Positions 1 to 8,375 of a DNA stretch of 64,000 nt are shown piece after piece. The notes beneath the pieces were generated by a model that worked only from the letters and a program-made list of their open reading frames with translations, was not told the origin of the DNA and did not search any database. The first letter of the stretch is position 1, and each line of letters opens with the position of its first letter. The position numbers and the translations under genes are program-made. The DNA lies in NCBI GenBank assembly GCA_910584965.1, contig CAJUDZ010000004.1, positions 113,670-177,669 on the forward strand, read 5' to 3'. Source of the DNA: an uncultured Lachnospiraceae bacterium (lineage in GTDB: Bacteria; Bacillota; Clostridia; Lachnospirales; Lachnospiraceae).

Positions 1-712
1 ATCCTCTGAAAACTACTTTATCCGCAATGCGGAGTTCTTCAGCCTGGCGTTTCAGCGTTTCTTTCAGCTCTCCGACACCAAATATATGAAGTTCGTAATC
101 GGCATGGATTTTCTGAAATTCGTAAAAAGATTCCAGCAGTAATTTATGATTTTTTTGCGGCTGCAGCCGGCCGACCGCAACGATCTGCTTTTTTCGTTCG
201 CCCATATAAGGCTGCGGCATGTCTCCGGATACCGGATTCGGAATAACGGCGGATTTTTTCTGAATATCTTCTGAAAAACACCGTTTCATATCTTCTGTCT
301 GTAATATCAGTTTTTCAGCTTTACGGTAAGACCAGTCGCGGAGACGCTGTCCTGCAATACGCGTCGGATCGTTTCTTTCCGAGATCAGGAGCCTGTGCGG
401 GATTCCCGCAGCGGCCAATACGGAAAATATGCTGCCGCGCACACAAAAAGAAAAAATATAGCAGTCTTTATTTTTTTTATAATAACGTCTCATGCGATAC
501 AGCCTTTTGAGCTGAATCAAAGGATTTCCGTTCGAAGGCTCTCCCGCTATCACAATTTCTATTCGTTCATCCAGAGGATATGCGGTCTGATTTCCCGCAA
601 ACAGCAGAATAGCCACCGAATATCCTCTATTTATATACTCATTAGCCAGCATCGCGACAACACGCTCTGAACCGCCGCCCGGCATATCCGGTAAAACGAA
701 TACAATTTTCAT
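1..712 (-). CDS. Glycosyltransferase family 4 type, 3' end beyond window
   Basis: The visible 237 N-terminal residues begin MKIVFVLPDMPGGGSERVV, the typical opening of GT4 (GT-B fold) enzymes, with a glycine-rich loop that approaches the acceptor. A second domain starts near the motif VAVGRLQPQKNH (around residue 180), the usual linker into the nucleotide-sugar-binding half. The gene runs off the left edge, so the EX7E region is not visible. The start ATG overlaps, as ATGA, the TGA that ends an open frame continuing from the small gene upstream, which suggests translational coupling. Such enzymes add sugars to surface polysaccharide or glycolipid; donor and acceptor cannot be told from this fragment. 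Confidence 0.85.
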   Translation of the reverse strand, partial: MKIVFVLPDMPGGGSERVVAMLANEYINRGYSVAILLFAGNQTAYPLDERIEIVIAGEPSNGNPLIQLKRLYRMRRYYKKNKDCYIFSFCVRGSIFSVLAAAGIPHRLLISERNDPTRIAGQRLRDWSYRKAEKLILQTEDMKRCFSEDIQKKSAVIPNPVSGDMPQPYMGERKKQIVAVGRLQPQKNHKLLLESFYEFQKIHADYELHIFGVGELKETLKRQAEELRIADKVVFRG

Positions 713-843
713 AAATTGTTTCCCCGCATTTCTTTTTCTGTCCTCTTTTTATTCAGATTCTGCTTTCCAATCTGCAGCGCAAGTTTCTCTTTATTGGGAA
801 TGCTGAATCTATCCGACGCATTAAGTTCCAAAGAATCAGCCTC

Positions 844-1083
844 TTATTTTTCACGATAGTCTTCCGAGCTGTTATATTTTGTTACATATTTTCGGTAAGA
901 ATCCGTTTTGTCTTTTCTGATCGATTCCCTGTCCGGCAGTTCCCGTCTGTTGATCAGATGTTGGTAGGAATTATGAAAATCCTGAACAGAATTAATATTT
1001 TTTGTTTTTTCCCTGCTTTTTTTCAATTTGACAATAGTATATACATATACAATCACAACAAATACAAGTAATAATACGACCAT
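844..1083 (-). CDS. Small single-pass membrane protein, possibly truncated
   Basis: This is a 79-residue protein with an N-terminal hydrophobic helix (residues 1-18, MVVLLLVFVVIVYVY) followed by a charged tail rich in Lys, Arg, Asp and Tyr. I chose the ATG at 1083 because GGAG lies six bases upstream; a TTG at 1095 in the same frame overlaps that ribosome-binding site. The frame stops at TAA 846-844, then stays open for another 44 codons to a TGA at 711-709 that overlaps the glycosyltransferase start. The original protein may therefore have been about 124 residues. I do not recognise the family. Confidence 0.6.
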   Translation of the reverse strand: MVVLLLVFVVIVYVYTIVKLKKSREKTKNINSVQDFHNSYQHLINRRELPDRESIRKDKTDSYRKYVTKYNSSEDYREK

Positions 1084-1112
1084 TTTAATCTCCAACCCTT
1101 TCTGTTTGTGAA

Positions 1113-1559
1113 TCAGAGTTCTTCCGAATCAAGCATAACGGTAAACGGGCCGTCGTTGACAAGCGAAACTTTCATCTCGGCGCCGAATATTCCCTGCTGT
1201 ACCACAGGAACCGTTTCTTTGCATTTTGCAATGATATATTCATATAAGGAACTGGCAATATCCGGTTTGCCGGCGCCGGTAAAAGAAGGCCGGTTGCCGT
1301 GTCTGCAATCAGCATAAAGCGTAAATTGCGATATCAATAACAGACTGCCGTTTACGGCAGCCAGGTTCAGGTTTGTTTTGCCCGCTTCATCTTCAAAAAT
1401 ACGCAGGTTCAGCAATTTATGCAGCATTCGATCGGCTGTTTCCTCGGTGTCATTCTGGCTGACACCGATCAGAACCAGAAAGCCGTTCTGAATCTGTCCA
1501 ACGATTTTAGACTCAACCGCAACACTTGCCTCTGTCACTCTTTGTACTAAAAACTTCAT
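1113..1559 (-). CDS. dtd: D-aminoacyl-tRNA deacylase
   Basis: The 148-residue product hydrolyses D-amino acids (and glycine mischarged on tRNA-Ala) from tRNA, a proofreading step in the cytoplasm. It opens KFLVQRVTEASVAVE, has the family motif SQFTLYADCRHGNRPSF in the middle and ends with NDGPFTVMLDSEE, the Gly-Pro element of the active site. Length matches the family (about 145-150). An upstream in-frame GTG at 1565 is possible, but the ATG at 1559 has GGGA at good spacing and matches the usual N-terminus. It sits alone between the small membrane gene and the permease gene; in many Firmicutes it follows relA. Confidence 0.95.
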   Translation of the reverse strand: MKFLVQRVTEASVAVESKIVGQIQNGFLVLIGVSQNDTEETADRMLHKLLNLRIFEDEAGKTNLNLAAVNGSLLLISQFTLYADCRHGNRPSFTGAGKPDIASSLYEYIIAKCKETVPVVQQGIFGAEMKVSLVNDGPFTVMLDSEEL

Positions 1560-1609
1560 TTTCACATCCCAGCCTTTCCGAAAGTGTAATCCGTCATCGT
1601 TCTCTTCTG

Positions 1610-2935
1610 CTACTCTTTCTTTTTCGGAAATTTTTCTTTCAGCGTTTCCTGAATGTTTTTCGCCTGTTCGTTCGTTTTCTTTTTCTTTTTAACCGGAACA
1701 TACTCTACAAAATTGTTTTCTTCCGTAATTGAGCCGACCATCATATATGGCTGTGTTTCCGTTGGAAGCGCTTTTTTGGCAAGATTCCTGTTTACAAGCG
1801 CCTTAAAGCCCGCATAGAGTACGGCAAAAATCGGAACGCCTACGACCATGCCGAGAACGCCGAACAATCCGCCGAAAATGGTAATGGAAAAAATAACCCA
1901 GAAGCCGGAAAGTCCCGTGGAATCTCCCAAAATCTTCGGACCCAATATATTGCCGTCAAACTGCTGAATGACGAGAATCAAAATGACAAAATACAGACAT
2001 TGCAGCGGATTAACCATCAAGATTAAAAGAGCGCTCGGGATCGCCCCAAGCCACGGACCGAAAAACGGTACGATATTGGTTACGCCGATGATAACGCTGA
2101 CCAAGATCGCATACGGCGTACCGATAATGCTCGTACATGCAAAGCAGATGATACCGATAATGATCGAGTCAACAATTTTACCGCTGATAAAGCCGCCGAA
2201 AGTTTTATGGATAAAACGGACATTCGCTACGATCTGGTTTGCTGTCGGTGCGTCAAAGAAAGCATATACAATTTTTTTGGCCTGTCCGGCAAACATTTCC
2301 TTGCTGCCGAGTATATAAATCGAAATAATGAAGCCGATAATAAAATTCCACATCGCCTTAAAAAAGCCGATTACACCGGTAGACAGGGAGATCAGAATGG
2401 AATTGACCTTCGGAAGCACCGTTGTATTCAGAAAATCCGTCAGCATTGTGGAAGATTTATTAAACAGATCATTTACGATCCCTTCCAGCTCCGGATTATC
2501 TTCCCAGAGTCCTGCGGCCCAGGCCGTCAGATTGCTGACATACATGGGGAACTGGAATATAATGCTTTGTATGCTTCGAATCAGTTCCGGTATGATCAGT
2601 GAGAAAAATTCATATGCAACGACAAAGATAACGACAATCGTAATCAGAATAGAAAAACCGCGGATTCTTTTATCGCTTTTTTTCGTCTCGGGCACCCTGC
2701 TTTTATCATAGAGCGGGCGCACGATCCTGCGTTCGATCGTGTTCATAACCGGAGTCATCAGATAGGCCAGAATCAGCCCGTCGATGATCGGCATGGAAAT
2801 TTTGATAAATGAATGCACCGCGTTGGACAGGCTTTCGCTGTGAAAAAGAATATAATAAAAAAGAATGCCGGCGATAATGGAAAATGTACCGACCAATCCC
2901 CAGTATAAATATTTTTTATCAAATCGAAATTTCAT
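1610..2935 (-). CDS. AI-2E family transporter (TqsA/YtvI-like permease)
   Basis: The 441-residue integral membrane protein has the PF01594 layout: two N-terminal helices, a long amphipathic loop region (residues about 110-190), then a cluster of C-terminal helices carrying GVTNIVPFFGPWLGAIPS and a PxxxG-rich segment near IFGGLFGVLGMVVGVP. Members export small molecules (AI-2 in E. coli TqsA) or act as ion antiporters; the substrate here cannot be deduced. The C-terminus is a highly charged Lys-rich tail, predicted cytoplasmic. The start ATG has GAGG eight bases upstream. It is divergent from the ttcA-like gene. Confidence 0.9.
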   Translation of the reverse strand: MKFRFDKKYLYWGLVGTFSIIAGILFYYILFHSESLSNAVHSFIKISMPIIDGLILAYLMTPVMNTIERRIVRPLYDKSRVPETKKSDKRIRGFSILITIVVIFVVAYEFFSLIIPELIRSIQSIIFQFPMYVSNLTAWAAGLWEDNPELEGIVNDLFNKSSTMLTDFLNTTVLPKVNSILISLSTGVIGFFKAMWNFIIGFIISIYILGSKEMFAGQAKKIVYAFFDAPTANQIVANVRFIHKTFGGFISGKIVDSIIIGIICFACTSIIGTPYAILVSVIIGVTNIVPFFGPWLGAIPSALLILMVNPLQCLYFVILILVIQQFDGNILGPKILGDSTGLSGFWVIFSITIFGGLFGVLGMVVGVPIFAVLYAGFKALVNRNLAKKALPTETQPYMMVGSITEENNFVEYVPVKKKKKTNEQAKNIQETLKEKFPKKKE

Positions 2936-3246
2936 GACGTAAGCCTCGCTTTATTAACCTTTTTTCGGTAAGAATCCGTTTTTTCTTTTCCTAATATAAT
3001 CGTCGACACCTTGCTGTTTTGTATTCTGTGGAAAATGTCATTATCTTCAGTATACCATTTTTTTTAAAATCTGTATTACTTTTCTTCTATATTTATCCAA
3101 AAATTTTTCTAAAAAATTTATAAATTTATCATATCAAAAAAACATGATTCTTTGTATAATAATGAGGTACGGCGGCGGCAAACGAACCTTACCACGCTCT
3201 TTTGCCGATGCCATACCATACATTTTTCCGGAAAGGATACCCCAGA
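2936..3246. promoter_or_regulatory. AT-rich divergent intergenic region
   Basis: These 311 bases separate the AI-2E permease (minus) from the ttcA-like gene (plus), so both promoters should lie here. A TATAAT at 3155-3160, followed by GAGG-rich sequence, is the best -10 for the plus-strand gene, but no good -35 lies 17 bases upstream. Much of 3050-3160 is A/T. I see no gene, operator palindrome or known RNA in it. Confidence 0.4.
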
Positions 3247-3972
3247 ATGAAATTACAGCAGGTTCTCAGCGTTACACGAAAAGCGGTGGACGATTATCAT
3301 ATGATCGAAGCAGGCGATAATATTGCAATCGGTATTTCAGGCGGAAAAGACAGTCTGACGCTTCTGCATGCCCTGAGCGGGCTGAAACGCTTCTATCCGG
3401 AGCCTTTTTCATTACAGGCCATTACCGTTGATCTGGGCTTCCGGAACCTGAATCTGGACGCGGTCGCAAAGCTGTGCGCTGATCTGAACGTTCCATATCA
3501 CATCGTAAAAACAGATATCGGTAAAATCATATTTGAAGACCGTAAGGAAAGCAATCCCTGTTCTCTGTGCGCCAAAATGCGGAAGGGAGCGCTGAACGAT
3601 GCCATCAAAAAAGCCGGATGCAATAAAGTGGCCTATGCGCATCACAAAGACGATGTTGTAGAGACGATGCTGATGTCTCTGATTTATGAAGGCCGTTTTC
3701 ATACATTCCGCCCCGTTACCTATCTGGACCGTATGGCTCTTACCGTTATCCGGCCTCTCATTTATATGAGGGAAGTGGACGTAATCGGCTTTGTAAACAA
3801 ACACGAACTTCCCGTTGTAAAAAGTCCCTGTCCCGCTGACGGACACACGAAAAGGGAATATATCAAAACGCTTCTCCGGGAAATCAATCTGGAAACGCCC
3901 GGCGTAAAAGAACGGATGTTCACAGCGATTCAGAGCGGTCTCACGGAATGGGGAACATGCAGGGAGAATTAA
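3247..3972 (+). CDS. ttcA: TtcA-like tRNA sulfurtransferase (PP-loop, Fe-S)
   Basis: The 241-residue protein has the ATP pyrophosphatase PP-loop SGGKDS at residues 31-36 and a CxxC pair (C105, C108) followed by a third cysteine at C195. This matches the three-cysteine pattern that holds the [4Fe-4S] cluster in TtcA, which makes 2-thiocytidine at position 32 of tRNA. The ATG at 3247 is preferred over one at 3202 because GGAAAGGA is placed ahead of it and the family begins at about this point. It is followed after 22 bases by the recombinase gene in the same direction, probably one transcript. TtcA/TtuA relatives with other tRNA targets cannot be excluded. Confidence 0.85.
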   Translation: MKLQQVLSVTRKAVDDYHMIEAGDNIAIGISGGKDSLTLLHALSGLKRFYPEPFSLQAITVDLGFRNLNLDAVAKLCADLNVPYHIVKTDIGKIIFEDRKESNPCSLCAKMRKGALNDAIKKAGCNKVAYAHHKDDVVETMLMSLIYEGRFHTFRPVTYLDRMALTVIRPLIYMREVDVIGFVNKHELPVVKSPCPADGHTKREYIKTLLREINLETPGVKERMFTAIQSGLTEWGTCREN

Positions 3973-3994
3973 CTTTTACAGGAAAGGCATCTAT

Positions 3995-5074
3995 ATGGAC
4001 AGCAGGAACAATCAGAATTACCATGACCAGCAGAATATCAACAATATCCAGAAAATGCGGGAAGTCCTCAAAACGCTTCCGCCCTTCTGCAAACAGTTTT
4101 TCCGCGGTATTACGGAATATACTTCCGCCCGGACAAGACTTGCCTACGCCTATGACATCCGGACATTCTTCGAATATCTGCATGATAAAAACGCGTACTG
4201 CGCCAAACTGGAAATCACGGACTTTCCGCTCTCCATTCTGGAACAGATTACGCGGGAAGATATCGAAGAATATATGGAATATTTATCCTACTATGAAAAA
4301 GATGATAAAATTTACACAAACGATGAGCGGGGGAAAAAGCGGAAACTGGCGGCTTTGCGAAGTTTTTATGCCTATTTCTTCGAATCGGAAATGATCGAAA
4401 AAAATCCGGCGGCGCTCGTACCCCTTCCCAAACTTCACGAAAAGGAAATCGTCCGGCTGGATGCCGATGAAGTTGCCATCCTGTTAGATCAGGTCGAGGA
4501 CGGAACGAACCTGACAAAAGCCCAGCGGCGATTCCACCAGGTAACGAAAACAAGAGACGTTGCGCTTCTGACGCTTCTGCTCGGTACGGGCATCCGTGTA
4601 TCGGAATGCGTCGGCCTCGACCTGGAAGATGTTGATTTTAAGAATAACGGCATCAAAATACGCCGGAAAGGCGGTTATGAAGCGATCATTTATTTCGGCG
4701 AGGAAGTGGAGGATGCGCTGACCGATTATCTGGAAGAGCGGCATCATATTATCCCGCAGACAGGCCATGAACATGCGTTGTTCCTTTCCATGCAGCAGCG
4801 CCGGATGTCCGTTCGTGCGGTCGAAAATATGGTAAAAAAATATTCCTCTGCCGTGACCAGCCTGAAAAAGATTACGCCGCATAAACTGCGCAGCACTTAC
4901 GGCACATCCCTTTACCGGGAGACCGGCGATATTTATCTCGTGGCGGATGTTCTCGGCCACAAAGATGTCAATACGACGAAAAAACATTATGCGGCGCTGG
5001 AAGACGAACGGAGGCGTTCGGCCGCCAACAAAGTCAGACTCCGGGAAAACACAAAACGCGGGAAAGATTCTTAA
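3995..5074 (+). CDS. Xer-type tyrosine recombinase
   Basis: The 359-residue protein has an N-terminal SAM-like DNA-binding domain (about 30-145) and a C-terminal catalytic domain with the full set R201 (GTGIRVSE), K225, H296xxR299 (HKLRS), H322 (GHKD) and Tyr332 (HYAAL). This is the XerC/XerD layout, slightly longer than the 300-residue norm because of an N-terminal extension and an insertion near residues 105-118. No excisionase, att-like repeats or other mobile genes surround it, so a chromosomal role is more likely than an integrase. GGAAAGG lies ahead of the ATG, and a terminator overlaps the stop codon. Assignment to XerC or XerD is not possible here. Confidence 0.88.
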   Translation: MDSRNNQNYHDQQNINNIQKMREVLKTLPPFCKQFFRGITEYTSARTRLAYAYDIRTFFEYLHDKNAYCAKLEITDFPLSILEQITREDIEEYMEYLSYYEKDDKIYTNDERGKKRKLAALRSFYAYFFESEMIEKNPAALVPLPKLHEKEIVRLDADEVAILLDQVEDGTNLTKAQRRFHQVTKTRDVALLTLLLGTGIRVSECVGLDLEDVDFKNNGIKIRRKGGYEAIIYFGEEVEDALTDYLEERHHIIPQTGHEHALFLSMQQRRMSVRAVENMVKKYSSAVTSLKKITPHKLRSTYGTSLYRETGDIYLVADVLGHKDVNTTKKHYAALEDERRRSAANKVRLRENTKRGKDS

Positions 5075-5098
5075 ATCTCTCCCGCATTTTTCTTTTTT
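5058..5098 (+). terminator. Intrinsic terminator after the recombinase gene
   Basis: A stem GCGGGAAAGA/TCTCTCCCGC (5058-5067 with 5076-5085, one mismatch, 8-base loop) is followed by ATTTTTCTTTTTT. The loop contains the recombinase stop codon at 5072-5074. It may also stop minus-strand transcripts from the kinase-like gene, though the T-run on that side is poor. Confidence 0.8.
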
Positions 5099-5113
5099 CC
5101 ATGCGCTGACGCC

Positions 5114-5749
5114 CTATTTCTGTCCACGCGCCTCAAAATCTTCAATATACTGAATTAGCAGCTTTACCGTACCGTCTTCGCCCAGAATGCCGCTGTTGAT
5201 CGTCAGATCATAGCTGTCGGCGCGGCCCCATTTCTTGGAAGAATAGTAGTTGTAATAACTCTGCCGCTGTTTATCTTTCTTGATCATCATATCTCTTGCC
5301 TTCTGCTCCGAAGTAACATCCCCGTGTTTTTCCATAATGTGTTTGATTTTGCTCTTTTCGTCTGCATGGATAAAAACATGCAGGCAGTTCTGATATTCGC
5401 TCAGGGCATAGTCGGCACATCTCCCGACGATAACGCAGGGGCCCTCGCTTGCTATTTTCTTAATCGTATCGAATTGTGCCAGAAACACTTTATGGCTGAT
5501 CGGCATATCCACAAATGCGGAAGAATTATAGCCGAATGAATAAGTATCCATTACCAGATTATAGAGAAAAGAATTGGTTGGCCGTTCGTCGTGGTTGTGC
5601 ATCATTTCTTCACAAAATCCGCTTTCTTTGGCGGTTCTTGTCAGAAGTTCCTTATCATAATATTTGATACCGTAGTGTTTTGCCAGTTTCTCGCCGATTT
5701 CACGTCCGCCGGAACCAAATTGTCTGCCGATTGTAATTATTGTATTCAT
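5114..5749 (-). CDS. Cytidylate kinase-like family protein
   Basis: The 211-residue product starts MNTIITIGRQFGSGGREIG, the P-loop-like opening of the Cytidylate_kin2 group (PF13189), and keeps the family stretch VIVGRCADYAL near residue 107 and an Arg/Lys-rich lid (KARDMMIKKDKQRQ) near 150. These proteins resemble CMP kinase but are distinct from housekeeping Cmk, and their substrate is not settled. AGGAGG stands eight bases before the ATG and a strong promoter lies just upstream, so it is probably monocistronic. Confidence 0.85.
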   Translation of the reverse strand: MNTIITIGRQFGSGGREIGEKLAKHYGIKYYDKELLTRTAKESGFCEEMMHNHDERPTNSFLYNLVMDTYSFGYNSSAFVDMPISHKVFLAQFDTIKKIASEGPCVIVGRCADYALSEYQNCLHVFIHADEKSKIKHIMEKHGDVTSEQKARDMMIKKDKQRQSYYNYYSSKKWGRADSYDLTINSGILGEDGTVKLLIQYIEDFEARGQK

Positions 5750-5783
5750 ATGCAGTACCTCCTATTCTGTCATGTTCTATTCT

Positions 5784-5812
5784 ATTATATACATTTTTTA
5801 CAGAAAAATCAA
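5784..5812 (-). promoter_or_regulatory. Sigma-A-type promoter of the cytidylate kinase-like gene
   Basis: On the minus strand TTGATT (5812-5807) and TATAAT (5789-5784) are separated by exactly 17 bases, placing transcription start about 30 bases ahead of the ribosome-binding site. Confidence 0.7.
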
Positions 5813-5882
5813 TTAAATTTACAGAAAATTATGCAGATTGCAAAAAAATGTGCAGGCAGTAAAAATTTTATAAAAATCACAA

Positions 5883-5913
5883 AAAAAGCAGGCGCAAAAA
5901 ACGCCTGCTTTTT
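5883..5913 (-). terminator. Intrinsic terminator after cstA
   Basis: A 12-bp stem AAAAAGCAGGCG/CGCCTGCTTTTT with a 7-base loop lies 14 bases past the cstA stop. It has T-runs on both strands and could act in both directions. Confidence 0.85.
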
Positions 5914-5926
5914 CGATATAGTCAGT

Positions 5927-7579
5927 TTATTTTTCATTTCCCCACAAAACCTTACCGCCGTCAATCAGCAGAATTACCGCAAGAATAACGATCGGGATAA
6001 TGATGACATCCTGTAAGATGTTTGTAAAGGTTGCCGCACCGTCAAGGCCGCCGCCGAGCAGAGCCATCATATTGTTCTTAAAGGAGAAAATCAGGGATAC
6101 GATGGTTGCACATGACATAAAGATGATCGGGATATGCAGCATCTTGTTGTTCTTTCCCTGTTTCTTTAAATAAGTACCGATTGCCAGGAACGCCGGTACC
6201 GCAACGAGCTGGTTGCATGCACCGAACAGAGGCCATACTTTCGCATAACCCGCAAGACACAGTGCGAAGCCGCATAATGCGGTGATAACCGTAGCAACAT
6301 ACATGTTTTCGAGTTTCATCTTCTTGCCTGCGTTTGTACCTGCAAACAATTCCTGGAACATGAAACGTCCGAGTCTTGTAGCCGTATCCAGTGAAGTCAG
6401 ACAGAAACAGGATACCGCGAGCGCAATAATCGTGTAAGTTGCTGAAACAGCGCCTTCGGAAAGTCCAAGCTGTGCAAAGAATCCGGAAATGGCCGATGCA
6501 AATACAACGGTCGGAGAACCGAATCCTGCCGCCGCAAACTGTCCGTCGGTCGTCAGCGTAGCGACTGCAATTAAGGAAATAACACCGAGCACACACTCGA
6601 TCAGCATGGAACCATAACCTACCAGCAATGCATCTTTTTCATTATCGAGCTGCTTGGACGTCGTACCGGAACCAATCAGGGAATGGAAACCGGAAATCGC
6701 GCCGCAGGCGATCGTAATGAACAGTGTCGGGAACAGATAGTTGTTTCCAACGTGGAAGCCGATATAAGCCGGAATCTGAATCGTCGGATGTGCGCCGAAA
6801 ATACCGATAACGGCCGCAATCATCATAAAATAAAGCAGGAAAGAGCTTAAATAATCTCTTGGCTGTAACAGGATCCATACCGGTGTTACGGATGCGATCA
6901 TAATGTAAACGAATACAAAAATAATCCAGAATGTCTTGGGCAGTTCGATCGGGAACGCAAGACCGATCGCAACACATACCGCAAGCAGAATTACGCCTAC
7001 GACGGATGCAACCACCATCGGCGCATTTTTTCTGTATACCGCAAAACCGAAACCGATTGCGAGTACGATAAACAGCATGGACGCCGTCGCTACGGAGCCG
7101 TTTGCGGCGCTTCCCGTAAAGGAATTCGCTACGATATCCGCAAATGCCGCGATAACGAGCAGCAATACGAGCCATGCAAATACGGTAAAGAGCACTCTGC
7201 TCTTACGGCCGATGTTCTCTTCGATAACTTCACCGAGAGATTTACCGTCATGACGGATGGATACATAAATGGAACCGAAATCCTGAACGGCTCCGAAGAA
7301 AATACCGCCGATCACGATCCATAAGAAACAGGGCAGCCATCCAAAAAATGCCGCCTGAATCGGGCCGTTGATCGGGCCTGCGCCAGCAATGGATGAAAAA
7401 TGATGTCCCATCAGAACCGGCGTCTTAGCAGGACAATAATCAACACCGTCTTCCAGTTCGTGAGCCGGTGTCTTTCGACTGGGATCGATGCCCCAGGCTT
7501 TAGCCAGGTATCTGCCGTATGTAAGATAAGCTACTACGAAGATAACGATAGCCAGCAAAATTAATACTACTGAGTTCAC
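5927..7579 (-). CDS. cstA: CstA-family carbon starvation / pyruvate or peptide transporter
   Basis: The 550-residue polytopic membrane protein carries the CstA hallmarks VLMGHHFSSIAGAGPINGP near residues 56-74 and VQDFGSIYVSIRHDGKSLGE near residue 100, then many hydrophobic helices. In E. coli CstA and BtsT/YjiY import peptides and pyruvate; the 550-residue size is the short form common in Clostridia rather than the 700-residue enterobacterial form. The start is a GTG preceded by AGGAGG at 8 bases. The gene ends at a strong terminator. An unknown gene (7643-8176) lies just upstream in the same direction and may be cotranscribed. No BtsS/R-type two-component genes are nearby. Confidence 0.93.
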   Translation of the reverse strand: MNSVVLILLAIVIFVVAYLTYGRYLAKAWGIDPSRKTPAHELEDGVDYCPAKTPVLMGHHFSSIAGAGPINGPIQAAFFGWLPCFLWIVIGGIFFGAVQDFGSIYVSIRHDGKSLGEVIEENIGRKSRVLFTVFAWLVLLLVIAAFADIVANSFTGSAANGSVATASMLFIVLAIGFGFAVYRKNAPMVVASVVGVILLAVCVAIGLAFPIELPKTFWIIFVFVYIMIASVTPVWILLQPRDYLSSFLLYFMMIAAVIGIFGAHPTIQIPAYIGFHVGNNYLFPTLFITIACGAISGFHSLIGSGTTSKQLDNEKDALLVGYGSMLIECVLGVISLIAVATLTTDGQFAAAGFGSPTVVFASAISGFFAQLGLSEGAVSATYTIIALAVSCFCLTSLDTATRLGRFMFQELFAGTNAGKKMKLENMYVATVITALCGFALCLAGYAKVWPLFGACNQLVAVPAFLAIGTYLKKQGKNNKMLHIPIIFMSCATIVSLIFSFKNNMMALLGGGLDGAATFTNILQDVIIIPIVILAVILLIDGGKVLWGNEK

Positions 7580-7642
7580 ACTACTTCCCTCCTAAAATTT
7601 AGTTTGGATTATAAAATCCCTTATATAAAATAGATTGCTCTA

Positions 7643-8176
7643 TCATATAAGCTTCTGTTTAAAAATGTCCTGAAACAGCTTTTTCGATCCGCGGCCGACA
7701 AAATTGGTATGAACCGCCTGATCTTCCATTGACGCGCAGACGATATGCGCCTGTGAAAATCCTCGCATATTGAACTTATAACCCTTTTCAAACCGGAATT
7801 TCCGGATGGCCCTGCGCATCGGCCCCGAAACGGCTTTCGAAGACAAAACCGCAATCGTTAAGTAGCTGTACATATGATCCGGCGGAGGAACCTTTTCGCC
7901 TTTTCTGACAAGCACAGGCTCCATATAATCTCTGACAATATCATACGCTTCTTTCAAAAGCGCTTCCGTCACCTCATCCGTTTCGATGAACAGAATATGT
8001 TCATAGCTGTCGGAAGACCACATATTCGCTTCCCGGACAAGCACATACTTTTCCGTATGCGAAAAAAAATATCCATACGCAGGATATTCTTTTCCATGAA
8101 TCACATATGGCTGATAAATATCGAACGCACTTGCGTATTTTTCTAACAACCTATCCAAATATTCAGCCGTATTCAT
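7643..8176 (-). CDS. Hypothetical protein upstream of cstA
   Basis: I do not recognise this 177-residue soluble protein. It is predicted mixed alpha/beta, with a conserved-looking central stretch (HILFIETDEVTEALL) and a basic C-terminal part (RRAIRKFRFEKGYKF). It has no signal peptide or membrane helix. AAAGGGG lies six bases before the ATG. The spacing of 63 bases to cstA and the shared direction suggest, but do not prove, a link to CstA. Codon use looks like that of its neighbours. Confidence 0.7.
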   Translation of the reverse strand: MNTAEYLDRLLEKYASAFDIYQPYVIHGKEYPAYGYFFSHTEKYVLVREANMWSSDSYEHILFIETDEVTEALLKEAYDIVRDYMEPVLVRKGEKVPPPDHMYSYLTIAVLSSKAVSGPMRRAIRKFRFEKGYKFNMRGFSQAHIVCASMEDQAVHTNFVGRGSKKLFQDIFKQKLI

Positions 8177-8249
8177 GCAATACCCCTTTGTATTATTTGT
8201 ATATTTATACCGGATATCCCTTTCCTTTTAGCGAACATCCGACACAAAA

Positions 8250-8265
8250 CTGAATATATATTCAG
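8250..8265. other. 16-bp palindrome with T-run on minus strand
   Basis: CTGAATATATATTCAG is a perfect palindrome followed on the minus strand by TTTTG. It lies about 110 bases past the rluD-like stop and 74 bases before the hypothetical gene, so it is either a weak terminator of the upstream operon or an operator. The surrounding 8177-8375 is A/T-rich and holds no gene. Confidence 0.4.
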
Positions 8266-8375
8266 CCGATTTTACATTTTTATATAAAACTGATATAAAT
8301 TTTATCACATTTACAGCCAAAATACAATCAGAAATTTATAGAAATTTAATTAAATCTTTAGATTTGAAGAAGAAA

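Noticed and set aside
3995..5074. Tyrosine recombinase as integrase of a mobile element
   Set aside because: No excisionase, phage or conjugation genes, tRNA target or att repeats nearby; both neighbours are housekeeping genes.
6078..7175. Long frames inside cstA in another reading frame
   Set aside because: Cys/Arg-rich composition typical of shadows of a membrane-protein gene; the CstA frame is intact throughout.
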